Origin: JAFGWO01 sp965603295 | GTDB lineage: Bacteria > BMS3Abin14 | DNA length: 35,243 nucleotides | Direction of reading: 5' to 3' | Assembly (NCBI GenBank): GCA_965603295.1 | Contig: CBFDCL010000013.1 | Location: 1 to 35,243, forward strand | Part shown: piece by piece, positions 7,939 to 14,988 of the stretch | Layout: every line of letters starts with the position of its first letter | Numbering within the stretch: the first letter of the stretch is position 1 | Notes under the pieces: generated by a model | The model's input: only the letters and a program-made list of their open reading frames with translations | The model's database searches: none | What the model was told of the DNA's origin: nothing | Program-made: the position numbers and the translations under genes

Positions 7939-8760
7939 ATGGAAATATTAGCTTTCAGTTTCATGCAGCGAGCCATTGCGGCCGGTGTTCTCATCGCTCT
8001 TGCCTGCAGCGTGCTGGGCGTTTTTCTGGTCCTTCGCCGCGATGCCATGCTCGGGCACGGGTTAGCCCACGTCACCTTCGGGGGGGTGGCTCTCGGCCTT
8101 CTTCTGCACATCTCGCCACTGTGGACCGCATTGGCCGTCTCGATCCTCGCGGGTATCCTCCTCCTGAAGCTCAGGGAAGCGGCCGGACTGCACGGAGATA
8201 CCGCTATCGGCATCGTCTCTTCCGTGGGGTTCGCCCTTGGCATCGTTATCGCCAGCGTCTCCGGAAGTTTCAGCGTGGAGCTTTTTTCCTATCTATTCGG
8301 GAACATCCTGGCCATCGGCACGGGGGAAGTCTGGGTATCCATCGCCCTGGCGGCTACGGTTTTCCTGGCAGTGCTTCTCAACTATAATGACCTCGTGGCG
8401 ATTGCTTTCGATCACGAACTGGCAAGGACCTCGGGGGTTCCTGCCGTCCGCCTTGATCTTCTCCTGGCAGTGCTAAGTGCGGTGACCGTAGTCCTGGCGA
8501 TGAAGGTTGTAGGTCTTCTCCTTGTGGCGGCGCTAATTGTAATCCCTGCTGCGACTGCACTCCAAATGGCAGCGAACTTTCGAATGGCCATCATCTTTTC
8601 TGGCCTGGTGGGCATGTTTTCGGTCCTTGCCGGCCTGGCAACCAGCTACCGCCTGGACCTGCCGGCTTCCGGCACTATTGTCCTGGTAGAGGCCGTCCTC
8701 TTCGCCGCAGCCTGGGCGGCGGCAAATCTGCTGAAAAAAAAGGGGGGCATTAATTTTTGA
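7939..8760 (+). CDS. Metal ABC transporter permease (ZnuB type)
   Basis: This 273-residue inner-membrane permease of the ABC-3 family forms the channel for the importer. It shows about eight hydrophobic segments and the cytoplasmic contact motif GHGLAHVTFGGVALGLLL at about residues 37-54. The gene starts with ATG at 7939 after AGGACAAGGACTTTC. The 70-nt gap from the ATPase gene contains a small repeat (ACCTAGACCTGGGACCTAG) and probably does not interrupt the operon. No Fur/Zur-family regulator is in the window. Confidence 0.92.
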   Translation: MEILAFSFMQRAIAAGVLIALACSVLGVFLVLRRDAMLGHGLAHVTFGGVALGLLLHISPLWTALAVSILAGILLLKLREAAGLHGDTAIGIVSSVGFALGIVIASVSGSFSVELFSYLFGNILAIGTGEVWVSIALAATVFLAVLLNYNDLVAIAFDHELARTSGVPAVRLDLLLAVLSAVTVVLAMKVVGLLLVAALIVIPAATALQMAANFRMAIIFSGLVGMFSVLAGLATSYRLDLPASGTIVLVEAVLFAAAWAAANLLKKKGGINF

Positions 8761-8872
8761 CTCACGCAGAGCCACTGAGTTCACAGAGAAAGGTCAATTA
8801 TTAGAACTTTTTCCATATCTTTAAGATTTCCTCTGTATCCTCTGTGTCCTCCAGCGAACGAAGTGAGCGAGT
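8761..8872. repeat. CTCTGTGTCCTC-type paired repeat
   Basis: CACGCAGAGCCACTGAGTTCACAGAGAAAGG is followed about 45 nt later by CCTCTGTATCCTCTGTGTCC, which is roughly complementary, and by GCGAACGAAGTGAGCGAG. A related pair occurs at 32699-32790. It resembles a phrase-like intergenic repeat; no coding potential. Confidence 0.6.
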
Positions 8873-8932
8873 GTGAAACTGTTTGTTGGGAATCTAAAAT
8901 CTGGAATTGCCCTTATTGAAAGGTAGGATGCC

Positions 8933-9643
8933 ATGAACGAGTTTATCCTCGAGGTTATCGAAACAATCCAGCGGACCCCCATGTCAACCAGCGTCCGGAT
9001 GGACAAGCCGGTCGGGTTCCTCTATTCGCCCGGCCAATGGGCCCAGTTCACCCTTGAGATGGGAGGGGGGGAAGAATCCAAACCGCTCACCCTATCGTCC
9101 TCCCCCACCGAACCGTTCCTTGAATTCACCAAGAGGATCAGCGATTCGCCTTTCTCACAGGCTATCTCCGGGCTCAAACCCGGGGACCGGATTCTTCTCA
9201 AGGGACCCGCAGGGAACCTGGTTTACACGGGTGGGATGGAAAAGGTGACGTTCATCGCAGGGGGCATCGGCATTACCCCCATAAGAAGTATCCTTAAATA
9301 CCTGATGGACAACCGGGTGGAGGGAACAAAGCTCTTTCTATACGGCAACCTCAGCGTGGAGGAAACCGCCTACCGGGACGAGATCCGGCAGTGGGAGGCT
9401 CAAGACCCCGGTCTGAAGGTCATCTATGTCCTGGAAAAACCGCCCGAGGGTTGGGACGGCCCCACCGGCTTCATAAACAGCCGGATTATTGAGGAATCCG
9501 TACCCGACCTTGCTGAGCAGACGATCTACATCTCCGGTCCCCCCCTGATGGTGAACGCGGTCAGCGGAGCCTTGGATGAGTTGGAGATCCCAATGGAACA
9601 CAGGATCCTTGAAAAGCTGGAAGGGTATGAGGGGATGGTATGA
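8933..9643 (+). CDS. FAD/NAD(P)-binding oxidoreductase (ferredoxin-NADP reductase-like)
   Basis: This 236-residue flavoprotein has the two-domain FNR fold. The FAD-binding barrel contains KPLTLSSS at 50-57, the family RxYS position here reading as KPLTLS. The phosphate loop KGPAGNLVY lies at about 90-98. The pyridine-nucleotide domain begins with FIAGGIGITPIRS at 107-119 and ends with the SGPPLMV motif at 201-207, typical of this superfamily. The family's terminal aromatic residue is absent (the protein ends EGYEGMV). No ferredoxin domain is attached, so it must pass electrons to or from a separate partner, which is not identifiable here. The ATG follows AAAGGTAGGATGCC, and a strong terminator lies 43 nt downstream, so this is a single-gene unit. 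Confidence 0.85.
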   Translation: MNEFILEVIETIQRTPMSTSVRMDKPVGFLYSPGQWAQFTLEMGGGEESKPLTLSSSPTEPFLEFTKRISDSPFSQAISGLKPGDRILLKGPAGNLVYTGGMEKVTFIAGGIGITPIRSILKYLMDNRVEGTKLFLYGNLSVEETAYRDEIRQWEAQDPGLKVIYVLEKPPEGWDGPTGFINSRIIEESVPDLAEQTIYISGPPLMVNAVSGALDELEIPMEHRILEKLEGYEGMV

Positions 9644-9790
9644 AAGATAATCTCAGATCTCAAATCTCAGATTGGTAATAAGAAGGAGGGCGCAAAATGC
9701 GCCCTCTTTTCATCGTAGGAATTATTCTAAAATTCAGATCACCTGGCTACGATTCCCGTTTGAGATCTGAGATTTGAGATTTGAGATTAG
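9644..9790. repeat. Complementary GATCTCAAATCTCAG / CTGAGATTTGAGATT arrays around a terminator
   Basis: ATAATCTCAGATCTCAAATC at 9646-9665 and GAGATCTGAGATTTGAGATT at 9763-9790 are extended inverted repeats on either side of the hairpin at 9686-9706. Together they could fold into one large cruciform-like structure between convergent genes. Confidence 0.8.
9686..9710 (+). terminator. Rho-independent terminator
   Basis: A perfect 8-bp stem GAGGGCGC/GCGCCCTC with loop AAAAT is followed by TTTT. It ends the flavoprotein gene at 9643 and sits between two convergent genes. Confidence 0.85.
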
Positions 9791-10845
9791 AACCCCAAAC
9801 TCAGATTCGCCCCTGCGATGTAATAATCCCCTTCCTCGGCATAAGCGGCCCCGATGTCGATGAACCCGAGGCCAACGCCCAGGTGCAGCATAGTGGGGGC
9901 CCCGCTCTGGCCGGTATTCTGGCTCATGCCTGCGCGAAGGGCAATTGCCCAGAGGTCAAACTCCGCTCCAACGGCCCATTCCTGGTACTCGGTTCCATCC
10001 TCCACGGAATTCTCGCCCACATCGTAGTCAGCGGCGATGGTAATCATCGGCAGGTTCAGGGCGACCCCGATTCTGTATCGGGGGTCAAATTTGATTTCAC
10101 CCAACTTCGGGCCGTTGATATCCTTGGCGATAACGCCCACGTCCACCAGCGGGAGGAGGTTCATGAACAGTCCTGCGTCAACAGCCAGCGCACTCTCAGA
10201 CCCTTCAGCCCCATCAGTTATTTCAGACAGCCCGATATCAGGATCAGCTGTAATATCCTCGGAATAGGAATATGTGGTCGCATCAATGTTCCTTACGTTT
10301 CCACCGATGATAAAATCCCCAAAACTCTTCGCACCGGAAAGGATGATCTGCTTGGCGTCAATCCCCCGAAATTCAACGGTGGCTTCCTGGGTAAGAAGTG
10401 TTGCGGTGACATTGTCAGCAAACACAACGCCGGAAATATGGTCGGAATAAGTTATGCCCATGGAAAGGCCGAAAGCTCCAAAACCGGCGCCAACAGAACC
10501 GTGACCAGTAATGTTAACCGAACCGGCGTCCTCGAGTTCATTAAGGATGGCGATCTTCCTCGTTGGTATCGTACCCGGATCGTTGAATTCATCGATCAGG
10601 TCAACCATTCCGATGTTGTCCTCGATTCGAAGGACCATTTCCGGAAGGGAAACCCCGACGGTGGAATCTTTCCCGAGAAGGGCAGGGTTGTACTGGACGG
10701 CACTGATCCCTTCACCCGCCGCCACAAAAGCTCCCCCCATTCCCAGCGCACGCACATCGGTGATGGGGAAGGGCAGAGCCATGGCTCCCGGGACAACGGC
10801 AAGACAAAAGCCCAGAATTATGGTTAATACAGCCAGACGTTTCAT
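9787..10845 (-). CDS. Outer-membrane beta-barrel protein (TraF/PorV-like)
   Basis: This 352-residue exported protein starts with a signal peptide (MKRLAVLTIILGFCLAVVPGAMA). The mature N-terminus PITDVRALGMGGAFVAAGEGISAVQYNPALL is the RALGMGGAF...YNPA signature of the TraF/UPF0164/PorV-FadL-like barrel proteins. The rest alternates amphipathic strands with glycine-rich turns and ends GANLSLGF, with the terminal phenylalanine used in outer-membrane insertion by the Bam machinery. The ATG is preceded by AAGGAGGATTGA, an ideal ribosome-binding site. Function in the family is poorly known (transport or secretion scaffold). It stands alone and faces convergent transcription from the flavoprotein gene. 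Confidence 0.85.
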   Translation of the reverse strand: MKRLAVLTIILGFCLAVVPGAMALPFPITDVRALGMGGAFVAAGEGISAVQYNPALLGKDSTVGVSLPEMVLRIEDNIGMVDLIDEFNDPGTIPTRKIAILNELEDAGSVNITGHGSVGAGFGAFGLSMGITYSDHISGVVFADNVTATLLTQEATVEFRGIDAKQIILSGAKSFGDFIIGGNVRNIDATTYSYSEDITADPDIGLSEITDGAEGSESALAVDAGLFMNLLPLVDVGVIAKDINGPKLGEIKFDPRYRIGVALNLPMITIAADYDVGENSVEDGTEYQEWAVGAEFDLWAIALRAGMSQNTGQSGAPTMLHLGVGLGFIDIGAAYAEEGDYYIAGANLSLGF

Positions 10846-11280
10846 TCAATCCTCCTTCATCCCTTTTGGATTTTCCGTATCTTAACCAAATGTGTATCCA
10901 GTTCACCAGGAATTTATAATTGAATGCAAAAACTAAACCAAACAAAAACCGTTTAACAACAGCATATTTGTGTCCCCCCATCAAAAAATCTTGAAAAAAT
11001 GTGACAAAAAACGGCACATTCCTTGCCCGAAAAGTCAGGAACCTGGTTGCCATGTCATGTACTTACATCCCGATCCTCCTCAACCTGATCCCTTACCTCC
11101 TGTCTCTTTCTCTACTCCTCTTATCTGTTTTTCCCGGTTTGCCCGCGGTCTTAAAAACGTGTAGTATTTTTTTGGTGATTTCTACCAACGGTATTTTTCC
11201 AGAGACCTGTGTTATGAAAATCAGCGCCGGGGGGAAAAACCAGGTTGTGAGTACAGCCGACGAATTTACGGAGGCGGACA
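10846..11280. other. 435-nt divergent spacer
   Basis: The spacer separates the outer-membrane protein (minus) from the NYN protein (plus). It is AT-rich next to the barrel gene (10880-10990) and contains a candidate sigma-54 promoter at 11011-11027. A 97-residue hydrophobic frame at 11001-11294 overlaps the NYN start and has no ribosome-binding site, so I do not call it. The roughly 250-nt leader before the NYN gene is unexplained. Confidence 0.5.
11011..11027 (+). promoter_or_regulatory. Candidate sigma-54 promoter
   Basis: ACGGCACATTCCTTGCC has GG and GC exactly 10 nt apart and matches the -24/-12 pattern (TGGCAC-N5-TTGC) except at the first base. It points toward the NYN gene at 11281. 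No enhancer-binding protein gene is in the window. Confidence 0.35.
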
Positions 11281-12066
11281 ATGTCACAGGATAATGAAGG
11301 AAATACCCTTGCGGTGTTTGTGGACTTCGAGAATATTGCCCTCGGTTTCAAGGGAAAGGAAAAAAAGCCTAAAAAGTTCGAGATCAACCTCGTTCTGGAA
11401 CGCCTCGTTGAGAAAGGAAAGATCGTTGTCAAGAAAGCCTATGCTGACTGGGTCCGTTATGCCGACTACAAACACACGCTTCACGAAGCCGGTCTGGAAC
11501 TCATCGAGATCCCCAAGCGCCAGATGGCCGGGAAAAACTCGGCGGACATCCGCCTGGTTGTGGACGCCCTCGATCTTTCCTGGGCCAAGGAACATATCGA
11601 CACGTTCGTTATCGTCTCGGGGGACTCTGATTTCTCCCCTCTTGTTTCCAAGCTCAAGGAAAACGGAAAAAGGGTCATCGGCCTGAGCCTGAGGGACTCG
11701 GCATCGACTCTTCTTACCGAAAATTGCGACGAATTTATCTACTACGAGGAACTCGAGTCCCCGGAAGGCATCCCACCCACCCTGGCCGAATCCCTTCCCA
11801 AGCAAAGAAAAGAGGTTTTCCAGCTCCTCGTGGACAGCATCATCGCTCTGATCCGGGAAAACAAGGAGATCCTGTGGTCATCCATGGTCAAGGAGACCAT
11901 GAAGCGAAAAAAACCCTCTTTTTCCGAATCCGGATATGGATACCGTGCCTTCAGCGAGCTCCTTGAGGACGCGCAGCGGCACAACCTCGTCCGACTTCGC
12001 CAGGATGAAAAGAGCGGCTCGTACATCATTGTAGGCTTCGGTAAAGATGACAAGGGGAAAGCCTGA
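11281..12066 (+). CDS. NYN-domain (PIN-like) protein with C-terminal LOTUS/OST-HTH domain
   Basis: This 261-residue protein combines a LabA/DUF88-type NYN nuclease fold (about 8-155) with a predicted OST-HTH/LOTUS domain (about 175-255). Acidic residues in the expected metal-binding places are D15 (VFVDFEN), D89 and D95 (SADIRLVVDALDL), and D115/D117 (VSGDSDFSPL). LOTUS domains bind RNA or helicases, so an RNA-cleaving or RNA-regulating role is likely but inferred. The linker (about 157-175) carries IPPTLAESLPK. The ATG follows TTACGGAGGCGGACA, a good ribosome-binding site. Its candidate sigma-54 promoter is unusual for this family. Confidence 0.88.
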   Translation: MSQDNEGNTLAVFVDFENIALGFKGKEKKPKKFEINLVLERLVEKGKIVVKKAYADWVRYADYKHTLHEAGLELIEIPKRQMAGKNSADIRLVVDALDLSWAKEHIDTFVIVSGDSDFSPLVSKLKENGKRVIGLSLRDSASTLLTENCDEFIYYEELESPEGIPPTLAESLPKQRKEVFQLLVDSIIALIRENKEILWSSMVKETMKRKKPSFSESGYGYRAFSELLEDAQRHNLVRLRQDEKSGSYIIVGFGKDDKGKA

Positions 12067-12111
12067 ACCGGTTCATCTCCGGCTACGGCGTGACAGGGGG
12101 AGATAACGGTT

Positions 12112-12232
12112 AAGGATTGAGGATTTAAGTTTGAGAGTCTGAGAGTTTGAAGTTTGAAGTTTTTTCCCACGTTAAACAATAAACGTTAAACATTAAACAT
12201 GCGAATATCCGTTGGGCGTTGAACGTTGGACG
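12112..12232. repeat. Mixed heptamer/octamer arrays upstream of the selenoprotein
   Basis: The spacer contains GGATTGAGGATTTAAG, then GTTTGAGAGTCTGAGAGTTTGAAGTTTGAAG, then AAACGTTAAACATTAAACAT, then GTTGGGCGTTGAACGTTGGACG. Four different repeat words follow one another, all known from other spacers here. Confidence 0.85.
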
Positions 12233-12244
12233 GGCAGTCGCCCC

Positions 12245-12263
12245 GTCAGGATTTTCTCCTGAC
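12245..12263 (+). promoter_or_regulatory. Leader hairpin before the selenoprotein start
   Basis: GTCAGGA and TCCTGAC form a perfect 7-bp stem with loop TTTTC. It ends just 4 nt before the Shine-Dalgarno sequence (GGAGG in CCTGGAGGTATAAATG). It could protect the 5' end or control translation initiation of the selenoprotein. Confidence 0.45.
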
Positions 12264-12277
12264 TCCTGGAGGTATAA

Positions 12278-12499
12278 ATGAGCACTGTCATCATCTACGG
12301 AAAAACCAGTTGACCCTATACCAATCAGGCCCGGGAGGCCTACAAAGACAAGGGGTTTGAGGTCGATTTCCGCGACGTGGGGGAGGATCGTGCCCTGATC
12401 AAGGAGATGATGGAAAAAACCGGGGGGCGTCGGGAAGTCCCCGTCATCATCCAAGAAGGAAAGGTGATCATCGGTTACGGGGGTACCTGAGGGGTATGA
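12278..12499 (+). CDS. Glutaredoxin-like selenoprotein with two selenocysteines (Uxx-star family)
   Basis: The gene spans two in-frame UGA codons, at codon 12 (12311-12313) and codon 71 (12488-12490), and stops at 12497-12499. Read through, the 73-residue product has a complete thioredoxin/glutaredoxin fold. It opens MSTVIIYGKTSU-PYT with the redox Sec where glutaredoxins have CPYC. It continues with EAYKDKGFEVDFRDVG, the cis-proline segment REVPVIIQ, and ends IIGYGGTUGV. Sec three codons before the stop is the hallmark of the 'Uxx-star' family. The ATG has an excellent ribosome-binding site (CTGGAGGTATAA). Each UGA is followed 18 nt later by a hairpin with loop CGGGA. If either UGA were a true stop the fold would be lost. 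SelA, SelB, SelC and SelD must lie elsewhere. Function is thiol/selenol redox chemistry; the substrate is unknown. Confidence 0.9.
12327..12341 (+). promoter_or_regulatory. Bacterial SECIS candidate for Sec12
   Basis: AGGCC-CGGGA-GGCCT forms a 5-bp stem and a 5-nt loop starting exactly 18 nt after the UGA at 12311-12313. It meets the published bSECIS rules: stem of 4-16 bp, loop of 3-14 nt with a G among its first two bases, and loop 16-37 nt from the UGA. CCCT next to the UGA could pair with AGGG near 12350 as a lower helix. Confidence 0.8.
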
Positions 12500-12522
12500 T
12501 TTTTCCGGCGGGACCGGGAAAA
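12500..12522 (+). promoter_or_regulatory. Bacterial SECIS candidate for Sec71
   Basis: TTTTTCCGG-CGGGA-CCGGGAAAA forms a 9-bp stem (one G-U pair) whose loop begins 18 nt after the UGA at 12488-12490. Loop sequence and spacing are identical to the first element. It begins one base past the stop codon, and no T-run follows, so it is not a terminator. Confidence 0.8.
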
Positions 12523-12529
12523 ATGATTC

Positions 12530-12636
12530 AAGGTCCAAGAACCAAGATCCAGGGATTTGGAATCAAGATCTGGATGCACCTCAGAAACTTCCAAGGATAA
12601 AGGGATTTCTCTTGGATTTTGGATCTTGGATTCTTC
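12530..12636. repeat. Complementary CCAAGATCC / GGATCTTGG arrays
   Basis: AAGGTCCAAGAACCAAGATCC at 12531-12551 faces CTTGGATTTTGGATCTTGG at about 12612-12630 in inverted orientation. The pair lies between the selenoprotein and a convergent gene and could act as a bidirectional barrier hairpin. Confidence 0.75.
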
Positions 12637-12645
12637 TGTCCACCA

Positions 12646-13233
12646 CTATTTGGCGGGCTTCGGTTGAATCACTCTCTCCACCGACTCATCCCCCATTTCC
12701 CTTACCAGAACGTAAGCTTTCACGAGGTTCCTGTTCACAGCAAGGAACGAGTGACTCAGATTGGCGTTGTCCAAGAGGTTAATAATCCCGGGGTCGATGA
12801 GGTTATCAAGCTTGTTGGTAGTGTTCCAGTCCGTCAGCATGCCGATGAACGGTCCCGAATCGGTGGGAGCCACCGCTCTTTCCAGACATAGTTCCGCGTC
12901 TTCGGTTATCCTGCGAACCGCGATGATTCCTGCTACCTGTTCCAGGGTGGAAAGTTCCAGTGAAACGAAGAGGTTAATCTGGTTCCTTCTCTCGTACTCA
13001 ACCAGTTGGGATTTTCTGGCTGAAGGATCGACGTAGTCACGGACACCAACGATGAACGACTTGTTAACGTGATGGCCGTCAACGGTCTTGAGGAGTTTGG
13101 AGGGACCGTTGAGAACCCTGATGAGGGAGGGTGCATCGATCTGGGCGTGAAGGACCTTCTTGCGGTACCTTTTCTGTTCCTCCTCATGGTGAATGCTGAT
13201 GGGATAATCGGGGAAAATAGTAATATATTTCAT
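12646..13233 (-). CDS. Uncharacterised 195-residue cytosolic protein
   Basis: I do not recognise this protein. It starts MKYITIFPDYPISIHHEEEQ and has a mixed alpha/beta, charged, soluble appearance without signal or membrane segments. Visible stretches include INLFVSLELSTLEQVAGIIAVRRI in the middle, DWNTTNKLDNLIDPGIINLLDN, and a C-terminal helix REMGDESVERVIQ. The ATG at 13231-13233 is chosen because it is 4 nt after the stop of the upstream membrane gene, indicating a two-gene operon; a longer frame from 13272 would overlap that gene. A structural or regulatory partner role for the membrane protein is only a contextual guess. Confidence 0.7.
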   Translation of the reverse strand: MKYITIFPDYPISIHHEEEQKRYRKKVLHAQIDAPSLIRVLNGPSKLLKTVDGHHVNKSFIVGVRDYVDPSARKSQLVEYERRNQINLFVSLELSTLEQVAGIIAVRRITEDAELCLERAVAPTDSGPFIGMLTDWNTTNKLDNLIDPGIINLLDNANLSHSFLAVNRNLVKAYVLVREMGDESVERVIQPKPAK

Positions 13234-13237
13234 CCGA

Positions 13238-13603
13238 TCAGATCCAGGACAAGATGGCCGTACCGGTAACAAAGAGGATCAGCCCCCAGAACCGAAGGCC
13301 CCGGTCGGAGATACTGCCCCAGACCCTGAGGAGCACATCCACCCTTTCCTCCTGGCCAACCAGCAGGAACACACCCATCCCCAGAAGAAGCAGCCCCAGG
13401 ATGAACAGGAACCAGGGAACACCGCTCCAGAATGAGGAGATGGCAAGGAGCAGCCCGAACGCCGCCCCCACAAGCCCCCACAGCCGGTAGTTGCCCGATT
13501 CGACGAAGCTCCGGCTGAGGTTCTGGGCCTGTTCAGTATTGAGGATCAGGAACGTGCCTTTGGCGATGAACAGCAGGGCAACAAAATACAGGTACCAGAC
13601 CAT
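13238..13603 (-). CDS. Small polytopic membrane protein of unknown function
   Basis: This 121-residue protein starts MVWYLYFVALLFIAKGTFLIL and shows about four hydrophobic segments: 1-20, 42-58, 62-82 and 102-121. Short polar loops contain NTEQAQNLSRSFVESGNYR and GQEERVDVLLRVWGSISDRG. The two halves each place an amphipathic loop (LSRSF..., LLRVWG...) after a helix pair, hinting at an internal duplication. AAGGAGGGATCCCA just before the ATG is an excellent ribosome-binding site. It is followed at 4 nt by the soluble unknown protein. No family recognised. Confidence 0.75.
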   Translation of the reverse strand: MVWYLYFVALLFIAKGTFLILNTEQAQNLSRSFVESGNYRLWGLVGAAFGLLLAISSFWSGVPWFLFILGLLLLGMGVFLLVGQEERVDVLLRVWGSISDRGLRFWGLILFVTGTAILSWI

Positions 13604-13720
13604 TGGGATCCCTCCTTGCGATCCAGAATGATAACGGAAAACGGTTGAATCAACAAGCGACTGCCCCAGCCCTGTAACAGGGTCCCCGGGAACCGTTTTT
13701 CATCCGGGGTTCCCTGCCCG

Positions 13721-13996
13721 TCAAGGCGGCAGCAGGTCGATGATGGTGGCTCCCCACCCGCCCGCCTCGATGGGAGCGTCGGAGAAGGATGCCACGAAGT
13801 CGTGTTTTTCAAGGAGGGTTCTGACGGCTTTTCTTTGAACCCCTTTTCCCTTTCCGTGGATGATCCTGATCTGGAGGACACCTTTTTCCCGGCAGGCTTC
13901 AAGATACTCTCGAACCACGTCGAGAACATCTTCCGGACGAAAGGCATGCAAGTCCAGGATGCCGTCAAGGGGAAGTACAACAGGGTCATCCGACAC
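13721..13996 (-). CDS. Smr-domain protein
   Basis: This short protein is essentially one Smr (MutS2-related) domain: LPLDGILDLHAFRPEDVLDVV at its start and IRIIHGKGKGVQRKAVRTLL in its middle. The LDLH and HGKGxG motifs are the family's nucleic-acid-binding or nuclease signature. I choose the GTG at 13994-13996, preceded by GGAGAAATATC, giving 91 residues. An ATG at 14068 would add 24 residues of low-complexity sequence read from inside the upstream gene. It overlaps the PP-loop gene by 11 nt, so the two are translationally coupled. Stand-alone Smr proteins are linked to DNA repair or ribosome rescue; which applies here cannot be said. Confidence 0.85.
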   Translation of the reverse strand: MSDDPVVLPLDGILDLHAFRPEDVLDVVREYLEACREKGVLQIRIIHGKGKGVQRKAVRTLLEKHDFVASFSDAPIEAGGWGATIIDLLPP

Positions 13997-14978
13997 GATA
14001 TTTCTCCAGATCGTCCCCACCCGCCGGGAGGGCGGCGATGACCTTTTCCTCTCCTTCCCCACCTTCAACCTTCACCGGGACAGGTCCCTCCTTATCAGGG
14101 GTTTTGCCATAACGAACCACCAGGGACGAGGTTAGTTCCTCATCTTCCGGGGAGGCCCCTCCCTCCAGAAGGGCCAGCGGTCCGGTAACCTCGAGGCATT
14201 TCAGAAAAAGGTCCTTTTCTCTTCCCAGTTCCCTGATCCGTTCGTTTTCCTGGTGGTTTCTCCCCACGATCGCCTTGGCTCCCCCGGGCAGCCTGAAATG
14301 ACGACCGATCTTGAGCCTCTCAACGTCCAAAGAGGTGGATCGGGGATCGACCATTAGCAGCTCTCTCAGACGGATGGAGAACCCAGGGTCAGTGAGAAGG
14401 CAGCCTCCTCCGGGGGAGGGGAACTCACTGATCTCCCATTTCTCGGCTAATTCCATCTGGCGCTTCCGGGAACGCCCCTGGATATCCAGAAGCAGGCTCC
14501 GGTCCACCAGACCCTCCCTCTCAGGATCCGTCTCCGGAAGAAGCCTGGCCGACAGGGGCCGGAGAATAACCCCGGCGTATCCCGAGGCGTTTTCCACAGT
14601 TTTGAGCGCATGGAGATTCTGGGACATGGGCCTTTGACCCAGCACCTCTCCGGAGAACAGAAAATGGGCATTAAGCTCACCCATGAGATCGCCAGCTTTC
14701 CGGAACATCATCGCATGGCAGTCGATACAAGGGTTCATATTTCGGCCGTAACCATATTGGGGAGCCTTGACCATCTCCAGGTGGTCCTCGGTGATATCCA
14801 GGATCCGGTGGGGGATAGAGAGGGCCTGGGCAGCCATCTCGGCACGCAGACTCCCGAAGAAAGGGGTTTCAAACGTGATCCCTGTGACTCTGATCCCCTG
14901 TTCCCGGAGGACCCGTACCGAGAGCAGACTGTCCAGGCCCCCGGAAAGGAGGCATAAGGCGTGCGGGGTATCAGCCAT
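13986..14978 (-). CDS. PP-loop ATPase, MnmA/ThiI-like tRNA sulfurtransferase family
   Basis: This 330-residue protein has an N-terminal adenine-nucleotide alpha-hydrolase domain with the PP-loop SGGLDS at 12-17, which adenylates the target base of tRNA before sulfur transfer. Two cysteines in NPCIDCHAMM and a third in SPGGGCLLTD match the cysteines that carry sulfur in 2-thiouridine and 4-thiouridine enzymes or bind an iron-sulfur cluster. The C-terminal half (about 200-330) is variable and acidic near the end. It is shorter than MnmA (about 360) and lacks the THUMP domain of ThiI, so the exact tRNA position is uncertain. The ATG at 14976-14978 follows the citrate synthase stop by 10 nt, which suggests co-transcription. 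Confidence 0.75.
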   Translation of the reverse strand: MADTPHALCLLSGGLDSLLSVRVLREQGIRVTGITFETPFFGSLRAEMAAQALSIPHRILDITEDHLEMVKAPQYGYGRNMNPCIDCHAMMFRKAGDLMGELNAHFLFSGEVLGQRPMSQNLHALKTVENASGYAGVILRPLSARLLPETDPEREGLVDRSLLLDIQGRSRKRQMELAEKWEISEFPSPGGGCLLTDPGFSIRLRELLMVDPRSTSLDVERLKIGRHFRLPGGAKAIVGRNHQENERIRELGREKDLFLKCLEVTGPLALLEGGASPEDEELTSSLVVRYGKTPDKEGPVPVKVEGGEGEEKVIAALPAGGDDLEKYRVG

Positions 14979-14988
14979 CAACGGAGAA

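Noticed and set aside
9781..10827. 348-residue ORF antisense to the outer-membrane protein
   Set aside because: The minus-strand gene has a signal peptide, family signature, perfect ribosome-binding site and terminal Phe; the plus frame has none.
11000..11280. Cyclic-di-GMP (GEMM) riboswitch in the NYN leader
   Set aside because: The conserved GEMM core and its tetraloop-receptor pairing could not be found.
11001..11294. 97-residue hydrophobic ORF before the NYN gene
   Set aside because: It overlaps the NYN start, lacks a ribosome-binding site and arises from a pyrimidine-rich stretch.
12497..12499. Third UGA of the selenoprotein gene as another selenocysteine
   Set aside because: Read-through would add a short basic tail ending at another UGA, and the Uxx-star family ends two residues after the second Sec; the hairpin downstream is at the distance expected for codon 71, not for this codon.
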